Assembly: GCA_037178975.1 (NCBI GenBank)
Contig: JASJZH010000003.1
Location: 2,976,001-3,040,000, forward strand
Length of the DNA stretch: 64,000 nt
Reading direction: 5' to 3'
DNA from: Oscheius tipulae
Lineage: Eukaryota; Nematoda; Chromadorea; Rhabditida; Rhabditidae
The position numbers and the translations under genes were made by a program. The notes under the pieces are model-generated. The model ran no database searches, was not told the DNA's origin, and saw nothing but the letters and a program-made list of their open reading frames with translations. Numbering within the stretch: position 1 is the first letter of the stretch; every line of letters begins with the position of its first letter. This document shows, one piece after another, positions 34,024-45,706 of this stretch.

Positions 34024-34558
34024 GGCTACCTGGAATTTAGGTTTTGATATGAAGAAAGAAAATGCAATAGCAGAAAACGAACAAGAGGGGCAGCTTTATA
34101 TAAGCTACTGTCAGATTGCGCAACGATGAGGAAATGTGACTGGCTGCCATATGCTCCTTTTTCAATGTTATTGTTGCTACCCTGAGAGGTTGATAGCTAT
34201 GTTCGTTATTACAGGAACGAGGAAATTTTCCTTGCCACCAAACATTTGCAAAAAGGGGGATTTGGGTGATGCAAAAGCATGGGAAGTTGACAGCAAGTGG
34301 GGTGGAAGTGATTTGACGACCTGTGTTCAATATTCACGCGCTGACATTACATATTGTTTTGACGAATAAATCAGGTTGCCCAAAACAAAAACAAGCTGAT
34401 TCCCAGGGGTAAGACAGAAATTTGAGAGGAAAAATTCGGAGAACAACACAAGGGCGGGGCCAAGCCGCGAAACGGACGCTCGTCCCGGCTGCAAAGGGTC
34501 GATATTAGAGCCTTCTCGCTATTTCTTCTACCTTTTCTCACTTTTCTTATCTCAATAC
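34024..34558. promoter_or_regulatory. Divergent interval between AspRS and PIP kinase
   Basis: A 535-bp head-to-head spacer that must hold both promoters. No specific element is identified and no gene is seen in it. Confidence 0.35.
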
Positions 34559-37500
34559 ATGGAATCGCCTTTATCTTTAGGTAATAAGAGCCTCCCGGAG
34601 CTTCGTCGAAGTGGAATGTCATCGAAGAAGACCCCCAGATCACTTGGAAAGAAAGGAAAAGGCAAAGTTCTTGTTCCGAAATGGAAAGTTTTTCGAGCCA
34701 AGGTAACATTTTTTTACAATTTTCACTTACAACGTTGTTCAGGAGCCACTTTTGTCAGTCTTCATGTGGGGAGTCAATCATTCGATCGACCAACTAATGC
34801 ATGTCGCCCCACCAGGTCTTCTGATGCCCGACGATTTCAAGGCATATGCCAAAGTCAAAATTGATAACCACTGCTTTAACAAAGACATAATGCCCAGCCA
34901 TTACAAGGTGAACCTTTCTTTTGACACTCAGAACAAATATTTTAGGTAAAGGAATACTGCCCAAATGTCTTTAGAGCTCTTCGGGAGCAATTTTCCGTCG
35001 ATTCTCAAGAATATCTTCGTTCTTTGACCTCGTAAGTCTTTTCGAATATTTAGAAAATCAGTGATTTAGCTATGAGCCCGATCCGGACTCCCTCGACGGC
35101 TCTAAAACCGGATCAAGCCCTCGTCTCTTCATCTCCTACGACAAAAAATTCGTCATCAAGGTAGTTCAAATTGTTTATTCTTCCAAGCAGCATGTTCAGT
35201 CGATGGACTCGGATGCCGTAGAAGAACTTCATTCCGTGCTACGTGACTACCACGAATATGTTGTCGAATGCCAGGGTAGAACTCTTCTTCCCCAATATTT
35301 GGGACTCTACAGGTTTGCTGTTTATTGATCAAACATGATGTAAATAGTTTAGGCTGACTATCGATGGTAATGAAACATATTTGATCGTGATGCGGAACGT
35401 CTTCGGAAGAAAGTACAACGTTCACACCAAATTCGACCTCAAAGTATGTTTTATTTGGGCGAAAAACTCTAGCTCAAACTCTGTTACACCTGACATATGA
35501 CCTCTAGATCATGTTGCAGATGCCCCACATTTTTCTAAAACCATTTTGTATCAGCCCTTTCCAGTGTTTGTGAACCATGGAAGGAGCACGCGTACAATTT
35601 ATTGCCACTTTTCACTTCGCTCCACACTGAAGTGCCCTTGATCAGAAAAAAAGGCTCCACTTGATTCGCATTGTGTTCTTGCTGGCGGAAGTAGGGCGGA
35701 ATAGTAAACAGCCATTCGAAAAAAAGGGTGAATCCGACTGGTTTGGGCGATTGTCATCGAAGTTGGGATGCCTTTTGAACTCAGCAGTGCAAAGAGAGTA
35801 AGAATGGAGGAGTTAATCGTCGACTCTGTAGGAGAAGTCATCTCTCTCATAGAAGGCTGATGCTACTAAATAAAAGAAAAATTTCCGACAAACTTTCTCA
35901 GTACTCTACCAAAACAGGGCTTATTATTTAGGGAGGGGATTTGAAGATTTAGCAAGTCTATATTTTGTTACAAAGTCACTCAAATAGAGTTATTAGGGCG
36001 CTAGCCATAGAATGTGTAGCACATAATAACCAAAATGTCATCGTCTTTCTCTGTCTACCCTAAACCTCAGCCCTTCTCCTCTGTTGAACTCCATTTTAGA
36101 GCCTGTCAACCTGTCAGCTTGTTTACTACTATACTGTCAACTTGACCACTGGTTCTCCTTTGAGCACACTTCATATTCCTGTCGACTTGTACGTTTGTTA
36201 TTCTCGAGACTCCCTTTATCCTGTCAACCTGCTCATTTTTTACTCTTGGAACCCCACCTCTGAAACAAAAACTTGTCAGTTGTCAGGTAAATGTGTCAAC
36301 CTGACCACTGCAAATCTTTTGAGACCGCCTCAATCTCTGTGAACCCTTTTCTTGTCCTTGTCCTGTCAATCTGTCTGATGTCCAGTTGTTATCCTTTAGA
36401 CCTAACCTGTCCACTACTTGCTCCTTGCACTTCTTACCCTTCAAAATTACGCCTTGTACGGTCAACCCCACTTTATACTCACAGACGGCTTCAGGTAGAC
36501 GAACACATAAAGACGCGCGGAGAATTTAAAAAAGATTGTTCGTCAACCTGTCTCGAGTTCTCCGGGTTTTTACGCCCGCTCTGAAATACGGGTGTATTTT
36601 TATGCGCGCTCGGAAAAAGCGTCAAGTTTCTATGCCCGCTGGAAGGAGCATAAATACACCCCGCCCAGGAGTAATTGTGAACGCCTCGCGCGCGATAGGA
36701 GACAGCTAACTACCCTCATTTAGGCCAATTGACTCACGGGCTTATCTGGTCACCTCATTCAATTCTATCGGTGTATTTTCGTCCCCCCGTTATCGTGAAT
36801 CACATGGGCGAATCACTGCTCATATTGGCGAAAGAGATGACTCGTTTACAGTAGAGAAAAAGATACGTGACCGGAAACAATCAAGTTTTTGAATGTGGAA
36901 CTGTTTCAGGGTTCCACCGTGAGTCGTGCTGCCTCGGACAAAGAGAAGATGAAAGAGCTCCCGACCTACAAGGACAATGACTTCCTCGATCAGAATATCA
37001 AGCTCTGTTTACCAGAGGAGGCCAAACAGCAGCTTTTGGCCATGTTGGCCCATGATACACAGTTCCTGTCCAAACTACACCTGATGGACTACTCCCTTCT
37101 TCTAGGTATCTTGATAAAATTTAGCGAAACTGTAAACTTTCAGGCATTCATGATTGCGATCGAGCTGCAGCCGAGGCCGCAAATCGTCCTCCCGAACAAC
37201 ATAGTGAAGAATCTGGTGACGAGCTGGCTCCAACCCCTCCGGACTCTCCGGTCCCGTCTATTGGTGCCTTCCCAACAGTTTCTGGCGGCCCTGATCTCGA
37301 AGACGAGTTCTATGCGATTTCCAGTCGTTCAGGTTCGTTTCAGCCTTTTTGTCTAACTGAGTGATTTCAGAGAGTGACAAGCGTCTAATCTACTTTATCG
37401 GCCTCGTGGATATTTTGACGTATTACGGCGTGAAGAAGAGAACTGCCGCCGCGGCGAAGACTATGAAATACGGATCCGATGTGGAGAATATTAGCACCGT

Positions 37501-37599
37501 CAAGCCGGAACAAGTAACTTTTCTTATGGTTCATTGACGAAATTACTTCAGTACGCTCGAAGGTTGCTCGAATTTGTGACACGTGCAGTTACACCGTAA
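34559..37599 (+). CDS. ppk-2: Type II phosphatidylinositol phosphate kinase (PI5P 4-kinase)
   Basis: Phosphorylates PI5P at the 4 position to make PI(4,5)P2 on membranes. The N-terminal lobe reads FMWGVNHSIDQL and KIDNHCFNKDIMPSHYK. The ATP-binding lysine segment is RLFISYDKKFVIKSM, and LPQYLGLYRLTIDG and RNVFGRKYNVHTKFDLK follow. The catalytic DLKGS motif is split by a 1,466-bp intron (35444-36909) between DLK and GSTVSRAASDKEK. MDYSLLLGIHD holds the second catalytic Asp. An acidic, Pro-rich insert with TPPDSPVPS is typical of PIP4Ks. The specificity loop DILTYYGVKKRTAAAAKTMK has the Ala pattern of type II rather than the Glu of type I kinases. It ends with ISTVKPEQYARRLLEFVTRA. Other introns are about 40-50 nt. 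C. elegans ppk-2 is the expected counterpart. Confidence 0.92.
35444..36909 (+). other. Oversized intron of the PIP kinase with short repeats
   Basis: 1,466 bp against about 40-50 nt for the gene's other introns. From about 36100 to 36560 it contains many variants of TGTCAACCTG or TGTCAACTTG. At 36567-36656 there are three 30-bp tandem units. No gene is recognised inside. Confidence 0.6.
36567..36656. repeat. Three tandem 30-bp units with an inverted repeat
   Basis: Units start at 36567, 36597 and 36627 and share TTTTTAYGCSCGCT-like cores; the core TA(C/T)GC(C/G)CGCT recurs at exactly 30-nt spacing (36571, 36601, 36631). Within it, GGGTGTATTTTTATGC (36590-36605) is nearly complementary to GCATAAATACACCCCG (36648-36663). 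Confidence 0.7.
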
Positions 37600-38007
37600 C
37601 TCTTCTCTACCTTTGCTGAATCGCTTCAATCTCACTTATAACAAATTGCTATTTCTCTAATCTCAATTCTACCCCCATCTTGACCAACCATGTGAAAGTG
37701 TTTCCCCTTAGCCTGAATCTAGCCAATATTGTGCTGTAAATACCCTAGAGATACCCAATCTGAGCTTAATGTGTCCAAACGAGGCAAGGTCTCCGTAGTA
37801 TAATATATTAAGGTGTTCCCCCTCTTCCAGAGCATAGATGACACCGACAGTTCGCTCCCAAAACATACTGCTTTATTTTGATTGTGTTGTACATGACCAC
37901 AATGCGTCTAAATGAATATACTCGCATTTACAAACATGTTTTAGAATCGGTAACAGACCAAATGATACATCAGAAGAGGTTTTTGCAGACTTAACGACAA
38001 TATACAG
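37600..38007. other. Spacer between PIP kinase and kinesin
   Basis: AT-rich, no gene seen. It ends in the ATACAG acceptor directly before the kinesin ATG. Confidence 0.5.
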
Positions 38008-40644
38008 ATGGAGGAAGAGGAGAAGGTGAAGGTAGTTGTCCGATGCCGTCCAATATCCGAGCAAGAAATCGGGCAGGGACATACGAGTTTGGTCACTACC
38101 AGCTCCGAAGACAACTCGATCGGGATTACAAATCCGGCAGCCAAACAGGTGAGTAGCTAGAACGAAATTAAGTCAAAACCAGCATGAAAAAGAACTATGT
38201 CTGCTCTCAATAGTATCTAGCTAGTCTTCAGAAGAGTCGGGTGAAAGGTACCTATTGTTACAAAGTCATTTCGATACTTTCTAGAGTATTCTCCCTGATA
38301 TTCAGTCCAGGAAATCCCACAAATTCCGATTGATCGGGTGTTGTGCCCAAAGGTTTGTTCCCATAGTAACAGCCACAAGCTTCGGTTGAGTATGCCTGTT
38401 GATGACGAAACGAATCTCCTGGCTAAAATTCGATGAAGAAATGTTCAGGAACCACAAAGAACCTTCTTCTTCGATGCCGTCTTCACGCCAGATTCTGACC
38501 AGATGCGAATCTACAATGTGGCAGCCAGACCCATTGTGGAAAATGTTCTCAAAGGTTACAACGGAACGATTTTCGCCTATGGTCAGACCGGAACAGGAAA
38601 GACCTTCACTATGACGGGAGATCTCGAGAAGCCGGAGTTGCGAGGAATTATTCCGAACTCTTTCGCTCATATCTTCGACCACATCTCCAAGAGCAAGGAG
38701 AACACCACGTGAGAAACGTTTTGAACACAAAAAATAGTTTTATAGATTTCTGGTTCGTGTCTCTTATCTGGAAATCTACAACGAGGAGATTCGAGATCTG
38801 TTGGACAAGGACGGTGGCACAGTCGCTTTGGAGATCAAAGAGAGGGCAGATGTTGGTGTCTACGTGAAGAATCTCTCCTCGATTACCGTCAGCAATGCCG
38901 ATCACATGCAGAAGATCATGGAGTTCGGGAACAAGAACCGTGAGCAATAGATTTGAGACAAAAGAAATCGTATGTTTAGGAAAGGTCGGAGCGACGATGA
39001 TGAACGTGGAAAGCAGTAGATCTCATGCCATGTTTACAGTCACTATTGGTGAGTTAATTGATTCAGAAACACAAAAAGAATATAGAAAGTGCCATCAACG
39101 GTCATGTGACCCAGGGAAAACTTCAGCTAGTGGATTTGGCTGGTAGTGAGCGGCAGAGCAAGACGGGAGCGGCTGGAGATCGACTCAAGGAGGCAGCCAA
39201 GATCAATCTGTCTCTCTCCACACTGGGAAACGTGATCAGTGCTCTGGTAGACAACAAGTCAACCCACGTCCCCTACCGTAACTCGAAACTGACAAGACTC
39301 CTACAGGATTCTCTCGGAGGAAACTCAAAAACTGTCATGGTAGGTTGAGAATAACCGCTGCAAAAAAAAAAAGTAGATAGCGAATGTTGGTCCGGCTTCT
39401 TACAACTACGACGAAACTCTCTCCACGCTTCGATACGCCAATAGGGCCAAGAACATCAAGAACGTGGCTAGAATCAATGAGGTTTGGAGAGACTGGATCG
39501 ATATGACAAAAGTTTCTCAGGATCCAAAGGACGCCCAGTTGAGAAAGCTCCAGCTGGAAGTGGAAATGTTGAAGAAGCAGTTGGCCGAAGAGGAACATGA
39601 GATGAATGGAGAGAACGAGGAGGACTGGGAGCTGAATATGAAGAAAATGGAACGGGATTTGGAGAGACAGAAGGAGGCTCTAGCAAACAGAGATGTGGCC
39701 AATGATGACTCGGAAACCAGGCGACTGGTACAGGAGATGATGCAGAGGTTTGTGAAGATGATTGAGCCAGATCCTTCTTCGATGTTATAGAGAGGCAGAG
39801 CTGAAACGAGTTCGATTCGAGCATGAGTCTCTTCGTTCCAAGTTGAGTCAAATGGAGAGTAAGTTGATAGTCGGTGGAGAAAACATGTTGGAGAAGGCTG
39901 AAATGCAGGCTCGACTCCTGGACGAGAGCAATCAGTGAGTCTTTGAGAGTCATCAGTCATACTGTATTCAGGGAACTCGAGAACTCACGACACCAAGAGT
40001 CACAGCTCCGAGATCGACTGAAAGAGCATGTCGCGGCTAGAGAAGACATCGAAGAGCGGTAGGTTTAGAGAATACACAAAGAATCACGAGCTCAGTTACT
40101 CTTCCCTCCAAGAAGAAGCTGCTGTGAAGACCAAAAAGCTGAGAAGGGTTTGGAATGAGTTGAACGAGGCCAAGGCCGAGCTGGGGGATCTGGAGGCTGA
40201 GCATCAGAGAGAGGTCGAAGGGCTACTCGACTCCATTCGCGAGCTGAAAAAGGAGCTGCTCTTGAACATGATGATCATTGACGAGTACATTCCACCGGAA
40301 TATGTCGAGCTGATAGAGAAGGTTGTTGACTCACTGAGTAGTAACGAATTGTTACGTTTCAGTACGTCTCCTGGAACGAGGAGATCGGGGACTGGCAGCT
40401 GAAGGCAGTTGCCTACACTGGTAACAACATGAGAGAGGCGGTCCTTCCTCTAACTGACCCCATCCAAATGGATGCGAATCAGGCGATCCCTCTCTACTAC
40501 TCGTACAGAAATGATGTTGGGGCCAATACAACAGAACCTCGACCCCCGACGAGAACGGGAAAACGGTTCGTAACTAAAGTTTTGGAAACTATAGTATCTT
40601 TCAGAGAGCGCAATGTTGCCAAACTGCAAGCTTTACTCAAATAA
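38008..40644 (+). CDS. klp-20: Kinesin-II motor subunit, KIF3A/KLP-20 type
   Basis: A plus-end microtubule motor of the heterotrimeric kinesin-II that carries intraflagellar-transport cargo in cilia. The N-terminal motor domain (about 1-340) contains VKVVVRCRP, the P-loop GQTGTGKTF, switch [12 protein letters not shown], switch [10 protein letters not shown] and the microtubule-binding [13 protein letters not shown]. The neck and a long coiled coil follow ([20 protein letters not shown] onward). The tail segment [16 protein letters not shown] and [17 protein letters not shown] matches KIF3A rather than KIF3B or OSM-3. It ends with a basic RTGKR and a short last exon. Introns are mostly 30-50 nt; the first is about 300 nt (from 38149). 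The stop overlaps an AATAAA. The ATG directly follows TATACAG, fitting trans-splicing. Confidence 0.92.
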
Positions 40645-40645
40645 A
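40640..40645 (+). terminator. AATAAA overlapping the kinesin stop codon
   Basis: The stop TAA is at 40642-40644. A second AATAAA at 40740-40745 is the more usual distance for a functional signal. Confidence 0.45.
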
Positions 40646-41241
40646 TCTCTACATTGGGGACAAAACGAAAATCTCAAACGTCTAGTCTCTTACCCTGTGA
40701 TCTCACAGACTTTCTTCCTACTATATCATGTGTTCGAGCAATAAATGGAAGTTTCTTTGCTGCCATGATCTTACTTTCCTATAGAAAGTGGCCTGGATAA
40801 CTTCAGCTCTATCCACTTCTTGTTGTAAATATTTTTCCAACAAGTTTTGGAATACTAGATGTTTAAACGCGTGCTCAAAGTGTGTGGTTACCGTAACCGA
40901 GCAATATGAGCGGCTAAATGTACTTCGAAGTTCGAACTTCTTTTATTTTTTTTGCAGATTTTCCGTAGTTGATTGATTGTTTTTTGGTCCATTTTTAGCG
41001 AAGACGTTCTCAGAGCATCCAGGCAATACTTTCTAACTATTGTAGCCTATCAGCCGGTTCATTCTTATTCGAATATATCCGTTTCTGTTAGTTTTCAACC
41101 TCTTTCATCTTTAGCGTTGAGTTCACGATCTATTTAGGATAACCTCGACTATTTCGCTAACCGATACGCGTCTAGCTTGAGCTAAGTAGTATTCTAGGCT
41201 AATCTCAAGTTCATCATAACAAGTAATTGGTAGGAAGAACT
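40645..41241. other. Spacer upstream of hrpa-1
   Basis: A second kinesin poly(A) signal at 40740-40745, then AT-rich DNA. No gene is seen. Confidence 0.5.
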
Positions 41242-42571
41242 ATGGCCGAGCAGCAGAATCAATATGTAAGCGTAGTCAAGTTTGAGAATGTTTTTGAATC
41301 GTATTTATGTGATTTGATTTATTACGTTTTTAGACCCAGGAGATCAAGGAAGAACCAAAGCCGGATGTGGATGCCGCAGCTTTGGAGATGGAACCGGAGG
41401 TATGTTATCTCTCTTCTTGCGTGAGAACTCAGTTTCAGCAATTCCGTAAAATTTTCGTCGGTGGACTTCCCACCTCGGCTCCCGATGATTTGGTGCGCGA
41501 GTTCTATTCCGCCTTCGGAACTATTACTGACATGATCGTGATGCGTGACTCTACTTCCGGTCGTTCCAGAGGTTTTGGCTTCATCACTTATGCCTCCAGG
41601 CCAATGGTTAGTCGTCCATTCAGCTACTTCCAGACATCTGTTCAGGTTGATGCTGCCATGGCTGCCCGTCCTCACGTCATCGATGGGAAATCGGTTGACC
41701 CGAAGCGTGCCGTACCGCGAGACGAAAAGAATCGAAGTGAAACAAACATCTCTACCGCTAGACTTTACGTCAGCGGAGTTCGTGAAGACCACACGGAGCA
41801 GATGCTCGCCGACTATTTCGCCAAGTTTGGTAATGTTTTGAAGGTATGTTTCTTTGCGCCGATTATGATGCAAACAAGTTTTTAGTCTGAAATCATTCTG
41901 GACAAGATCACCAACAAGCCACGCGGGTTTGCTTTCGTCACCTTTGACGACTACGATGCTGTTGACAAGTGCGTGCTGCAGAGAAGTCATCATATTGGCG
42001 AGCACCGTTGTGATGTCAGAAAAGGCCTCGAGAAAAATGAAATGGCTAAGGTAACAATGATTTTTCTCGTCAACTAAGAAGATTACAGGCACAGATGCTC
42101 CGTGACAAATACGGTCGCCAGGATCGTTTCCGCGAGATGGCTCCTCGAAGAGGTTACACCAGCGTTCCGGATAGAAGATGGGGACCTCCTTCTTCGCGTG
42201 GCCGTCCCGGATACAACGCACCTCACGGCGGTGGAGGTGGCTATAACCGCGGTTTTACTGGCAGTTCCAGTGTGTACAATCAAGGTCAGAGTTGTAGCTA
42301 CTTTTTATACAACCTCTTTTCAGTCTACGAAAACGTTCCTGCCCATAACTTCGGAAATAACTACTCTGGTGCTTATGGATCCTACGGAGATCAGAGGCCT
42401 TCGAATGTTGGCTGGCAGGGACAGCCGCTGGGCAACTGGAATCAGTCAACACCGCCTGGCAACTGGGGCCCTGGAATTCAGACACAATGGGATCCTAATG
42501 CTCAGAAAGGTGTCTGGAATCAGTCTGGGGCTCAACAATGGTCCAAAGCCCAGAGCGGAGGACGATACTAA
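41242..42571 (+). CDS. hrpa-1: hnRNP A1-like RNA-binding protein
   Basis: A nuclear RNA-binding protein of the hnRNP A/B family involved in splicing and telomere or mRNA metabolism. About 350 residues. RRM1 has RNP2 KIFVGGLPT and RNP1 RGFGFITYA, followed by the linker VDPKRAVPRDEKNRSETN typical of hnRNP A. RRM2 has RNP2 LYVSGV and RNP1 RGFAFVTFD, ending HRCDVRKGLEKNEMAKAQM. The C-terminal low-complexity region is rich in Gly, Asn, Tyr and Gln, with fewer RGG units than C. elegans HRPA-1 but the same kind of end (SGAQQWSKAQSGGRY). The first exon is only 24 nt (41242-41265). Introns are about 40-70 nt. No AATAAA is seen near the stop; an ATTAAA lies about 90 nt downstream. Confidence 0.92.
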
Positions 42572-42853
42572 AGTTGTTATATGTTTGGTATTGTAAACAA
42601 CCCTAGTTTCCTACCTTTAGTTCTTGTTGTTTTGTTTCCAATTATAGATGATATTCTTCATTAAATCATTCATAAACATTTTCAGTTACCTCACGTCGAA
42701 GTCCAGTGTGATTCACCCCATGCGTCTTGTCTAATAAGCGGCTTCCCTTGAATTTTCACCAATCTAATCCTCTTAATGTTTCAAAACACCAAAAAAAAAA
42801 CTTCATCAAATGCAGACAATGAGATCGCCAGGAGAATTTCAGCAGTTACCTGA

Positions 42854-43749
42854 CTATGAATCAAGCTTGGGTCTCGGTGCACAATGTAGACATGGGGCTA
42901 TTCCGTTTTCATCACACGTGGCACATTTCAAGCGGACACTGAAAGTCTGGCCAGCTTTCTTGCCTCCTCGGCACTTGGAACAGACGGTATAGCCGCTTCC
43001 CTGACAATGGTGACAATCACGCCTGCCTTTGAAATCTCGAAGAAGTTCTCCCAGCTGTCTCTTCTCGTTTTCTTGGATCAGAGTCCCGTCATTCTGAAGT
43101 TGAATCGTTTGTAGGCATAGTAAGATTCGAGTTCTACAAGCCGCCGCCCCTATGATAAGGCAAAAGGGCGCATTGATAGAGGTTGTAAAGCGGGTACACG
43201 AAGAGAAAGACCGCCCAAAAAGACCTACTCCGAAATATTTGCCATTCACGTAGATTGTAGGAAGACTGTCGAAGATGAGCTCTCGATCAGTCTTTTCCAG
43301 CTGCATTCGATCGAGAAGCTCGTCCACATAGGTCGAGTCCAAGTTCAGATCTCGCACTTCTATCTGGGACCGATATTACAATCATCGTTTAGCATGAAAC
43401 TCTACCTGTATATTGTGAGCCCGAAGAAGATGTACCGAGTCCCTACACCGTTCCCAGACTCTTCGATGGATCCCACAGGAAGTGATGTACACGACCACCT
43501 TGTGCTGGTCATGGGCCTCGTAGTCTCTCTGGCCAGAATATTTATCAGAGATAGAATTCAATCTACCTTCCACTGTTCCTTGTTCCTCATACGACGAATC
43601 GTGTTGAAGACATGTAATTTCCTGCCTCGAACACTGCCATCTCTAGTCAGAAGACTCTCCTCCTGTTCCAGAGATCTTTCCAGTTCCAGTCGCATACGAT
43701 GCAAATCGAGCAACATTGCTCGAATGTCCAGTGATTGATGCATTCGCAT
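42854..43749 (-). CDS. Glutaredoxin-like cysteine-rich protein, GRXCR type
   Basis: A member of the glutaredoxin domain-containing cysteine-rich family (vertebrate GRXCR1/2, linked to actin-rich sensory protrusions). The N-terminal region is helical and charged (MLLDLHRMRLELERSLEQEE). The glutaredoxin-like fold begins KVVVYITSCGIHRRVWERC and lacks the CPYC active site, as in GRXCR proteins. It continues with EVRDLNLDSTYVDELLDRM, LPTIYVNGKYFG and, after an intron of about 145 nt, ENEKRQLGELLRDFKG. The C-terminus has four CxxC pairs (CHHC, CSKC, CATC, CLHC), a zinc-ribbon arrangement. The ATG is one base after a CTTTCAG acceptor on the minus strand. Assignment rests on the domain order and Cys pattern. 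Redox activity is unlikely given the missing motif. Confidence 0.8.
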
Positions 43750-44305
43750 CCTGAAAGTAGGAAGGTAACAAGATGATGAGAAGATAGACTAGAGGAGAGA
43801 AACCAGAGACATTGAAAAGAAAGATACAGGTTGTTTTCGAGTCAGAGAGCTCGTCAACGAGTCTCTCACTCTGAAAGACAAGCCAAAGGTGTGAAATGCC
43901 CTCAGTCGAAAAAGTGCAGACTTTAGAGGTCTCTGACGACAGCAAAACGTCCTTCTTCGGAGCTAAGAACCGTCTTAGGAAGAAAAACTGACAGTAAAAC
44001 CTTGCGAGAGAGTGTTTCTTCAAACCGTGGAAGACCGTATCAGTTTGTAAACAGCCTGAGCCTATTGTGAAAGAGTCGGACCAGCTGACCAACTGTCATT
44101 TGAGCCGGAGCGGGGGAGGAGCGGCTGTCAGAGGCGGACAAATAAAGACAAAGGGAGGTCTAATGACACTGGCTGCTAGGAATGTTGAAAGCGGAAATGA
44201 ACCAAAGATAAGGGAGAATTCTTTGGGTATTGGTCTGGCTCAATTGAGGGTAGACTAGATAAGAGAGAGACGACATTTAATTTGTTTATTCAATCGTCTT
44301 CTAAT
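43750..44305. other. Spacer between phosphatase and GRXCR-like gene
   Basis: It contains the phosphatase poly(A) signal on the minus strand (44285-44290). An open minus-strand frame at 43750-44092 has no recognised family and is probably chance or an unplaced 5' exon. Confidence 0.45.
44285..44290 (-). terminator. AATAAA (minus strand) of the phosphatase gene
   Basis: TTTATT on the + strand, 16 nt beyond the TAG stop. Confidence 0.55.
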
Positions 44306-45687
44306 CTACTTCTTGAGCATTTGTTCACGATGTTGGACGTCGGCAATCCTCTTCTGTCGGAACTCTTCGCTCACTTGGATCTGTTTGATGGTCAGCTCAC
44401 CTGTCTCACTGCAATCCAGACAGGCTCCTTTGTTCACATTCATCGCGCTCACTCCCTTGTACCCTGGGGCCGAGAAAAGGGTCAGAAGACGTCCGCCAGC
44501 CCATTTAGCATATCCATGAAGAGGGGCCTGATGGCCTCTGACGATCATATCCACATCCAGTCTCTTGCAGGCCTCCTGAACTGCCTCGCTGCTGAACAGC
44601 TGTCCAATTCCGGCCTTGGGCTCGCGGTCGTAGTTGGGACTGTACTGTGAGGCACCAGTCACGAGGTTCGGATCACTCCAGACCAGATCACAGGCTAGGC
44701 TGCCCACAGTGAAATTGTCGATCGGACGGCGGATCTCCTCGATGTTCTTAAGCGAGCGCAGCTTCGGACTGATTCCTCCGTGCATGCCGAGAATTCGACG
44801 GCCGATCAGCGCAGCCAGCGGCAGATACATGAAGACTCTCTTGAAGTACATGTAGATGTTGTCCTCGCCGAGAGCCGAGTCCTTGAAACGGTGCTGGACC
44901 TCGTCGTAGAAGCTGTACGTCTTGTTCAGTGTCTCCTCCTCGTGGTTGCCGCGACAGACGTAGATTCCGACCGGAAAGACTTTCTGAACTTGAATTACTC
45001 TTCATACAAAAGAGTCATACCTTCAGACAGCAGATCATGACCATGACCTCGACTCCATGACTGCCGCGATCCACGAAATCTCCCAGGAAGAGACATCTCC
45101 TCTTGTTCGGCCATCCGTTGACGTTAAGCCATCTGTGCAGATCCGAATACTGCCCGTGAATGTCTGAATCATAATTCATACGTCTCAAACTAGTTTCACC
45201 TACCTCCGTATACTGTGCAAGGAACTTGAACTCTCAAAAGAGCAGGCTCCGCCGCGAACATCTTTTTACCGATATCCAAGACACGTTTCAATTGTTTCAG
45301 CTTGAAGTGGAACTGTCTCGGCCCGTTGTTGATCATCTCGGCCAGCAGCTGAGCACAGAACTCCGTGTCGTCTTGAGGAATGTCCTTCGGCGTGTCGAAG
45401 AAGTCCTCGCAGATCGTGATGGTATCCGTAGTTCCATAGGTCACTAACTTTGTGATGTGTGGGGTGTGCTGGAACTCATCGGATCCAGGTATCAACTGCG
45501 GATCGCCCAGAGAGTCGAAGAGTTCCTGCTTGTCGTCCGTCTCCAGAGTCGGCTCCACTTGGATCATCGAGAAGTCCTCGTGCTCGATCATCGAGTTCTC
45601 CTGGTCAGTCGCCTTGTACGTACTGTCGCATGCAGATGACAGATTCTCCTTCTCGACCACTGGATCTCCGGCTCTGAAACTGATCAT
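44306..45687 (-). CDS. PPP-family serine/threonine protein phosphatase (PP1-like)
   Basis: A metal-dependent protein phosphatase of about 430 residues. The acidic N-terminal extension (about 1-95) has no known domain. The catalytic core has all PPP signatures: YGDIHGQYSDLHRW, LFLGDFVDRGSHGVEV, VCRGNHEEETLNK, MHGGISPKL, LACDLVWSDPN, DMIVRGHQAPLHGY and LFSAPGYKG. It lacks the invariant PP1 stretch after the HGG box, and has NVNKGACLDCSETGELTIKQ at the C-terminal end of the core, so it looks like one of the divergent PP1-related phosphatases common in nematodes. Start choice: the ATG at 45687 lies 20 nt after the stop of the upstream Ly6 gene, but a TTTCAG acceptor 8 nt downstream of that ATG could remove it, making the ATG at 45591 the start. 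Both keep the catalytic domain intact. Confidence 0.88.
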
Positions 45688-45706
45688 AGTCTGATGAGAG
45701 GAGAAC

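Noticed and set aside
39474-39960. Long minus-strand frames over the kinesin coiled coil
   Set aside because: Shadow of the Glu/Lys-rich kinesin stalk, giving Ser/Phe/Leu-rich nonsense.
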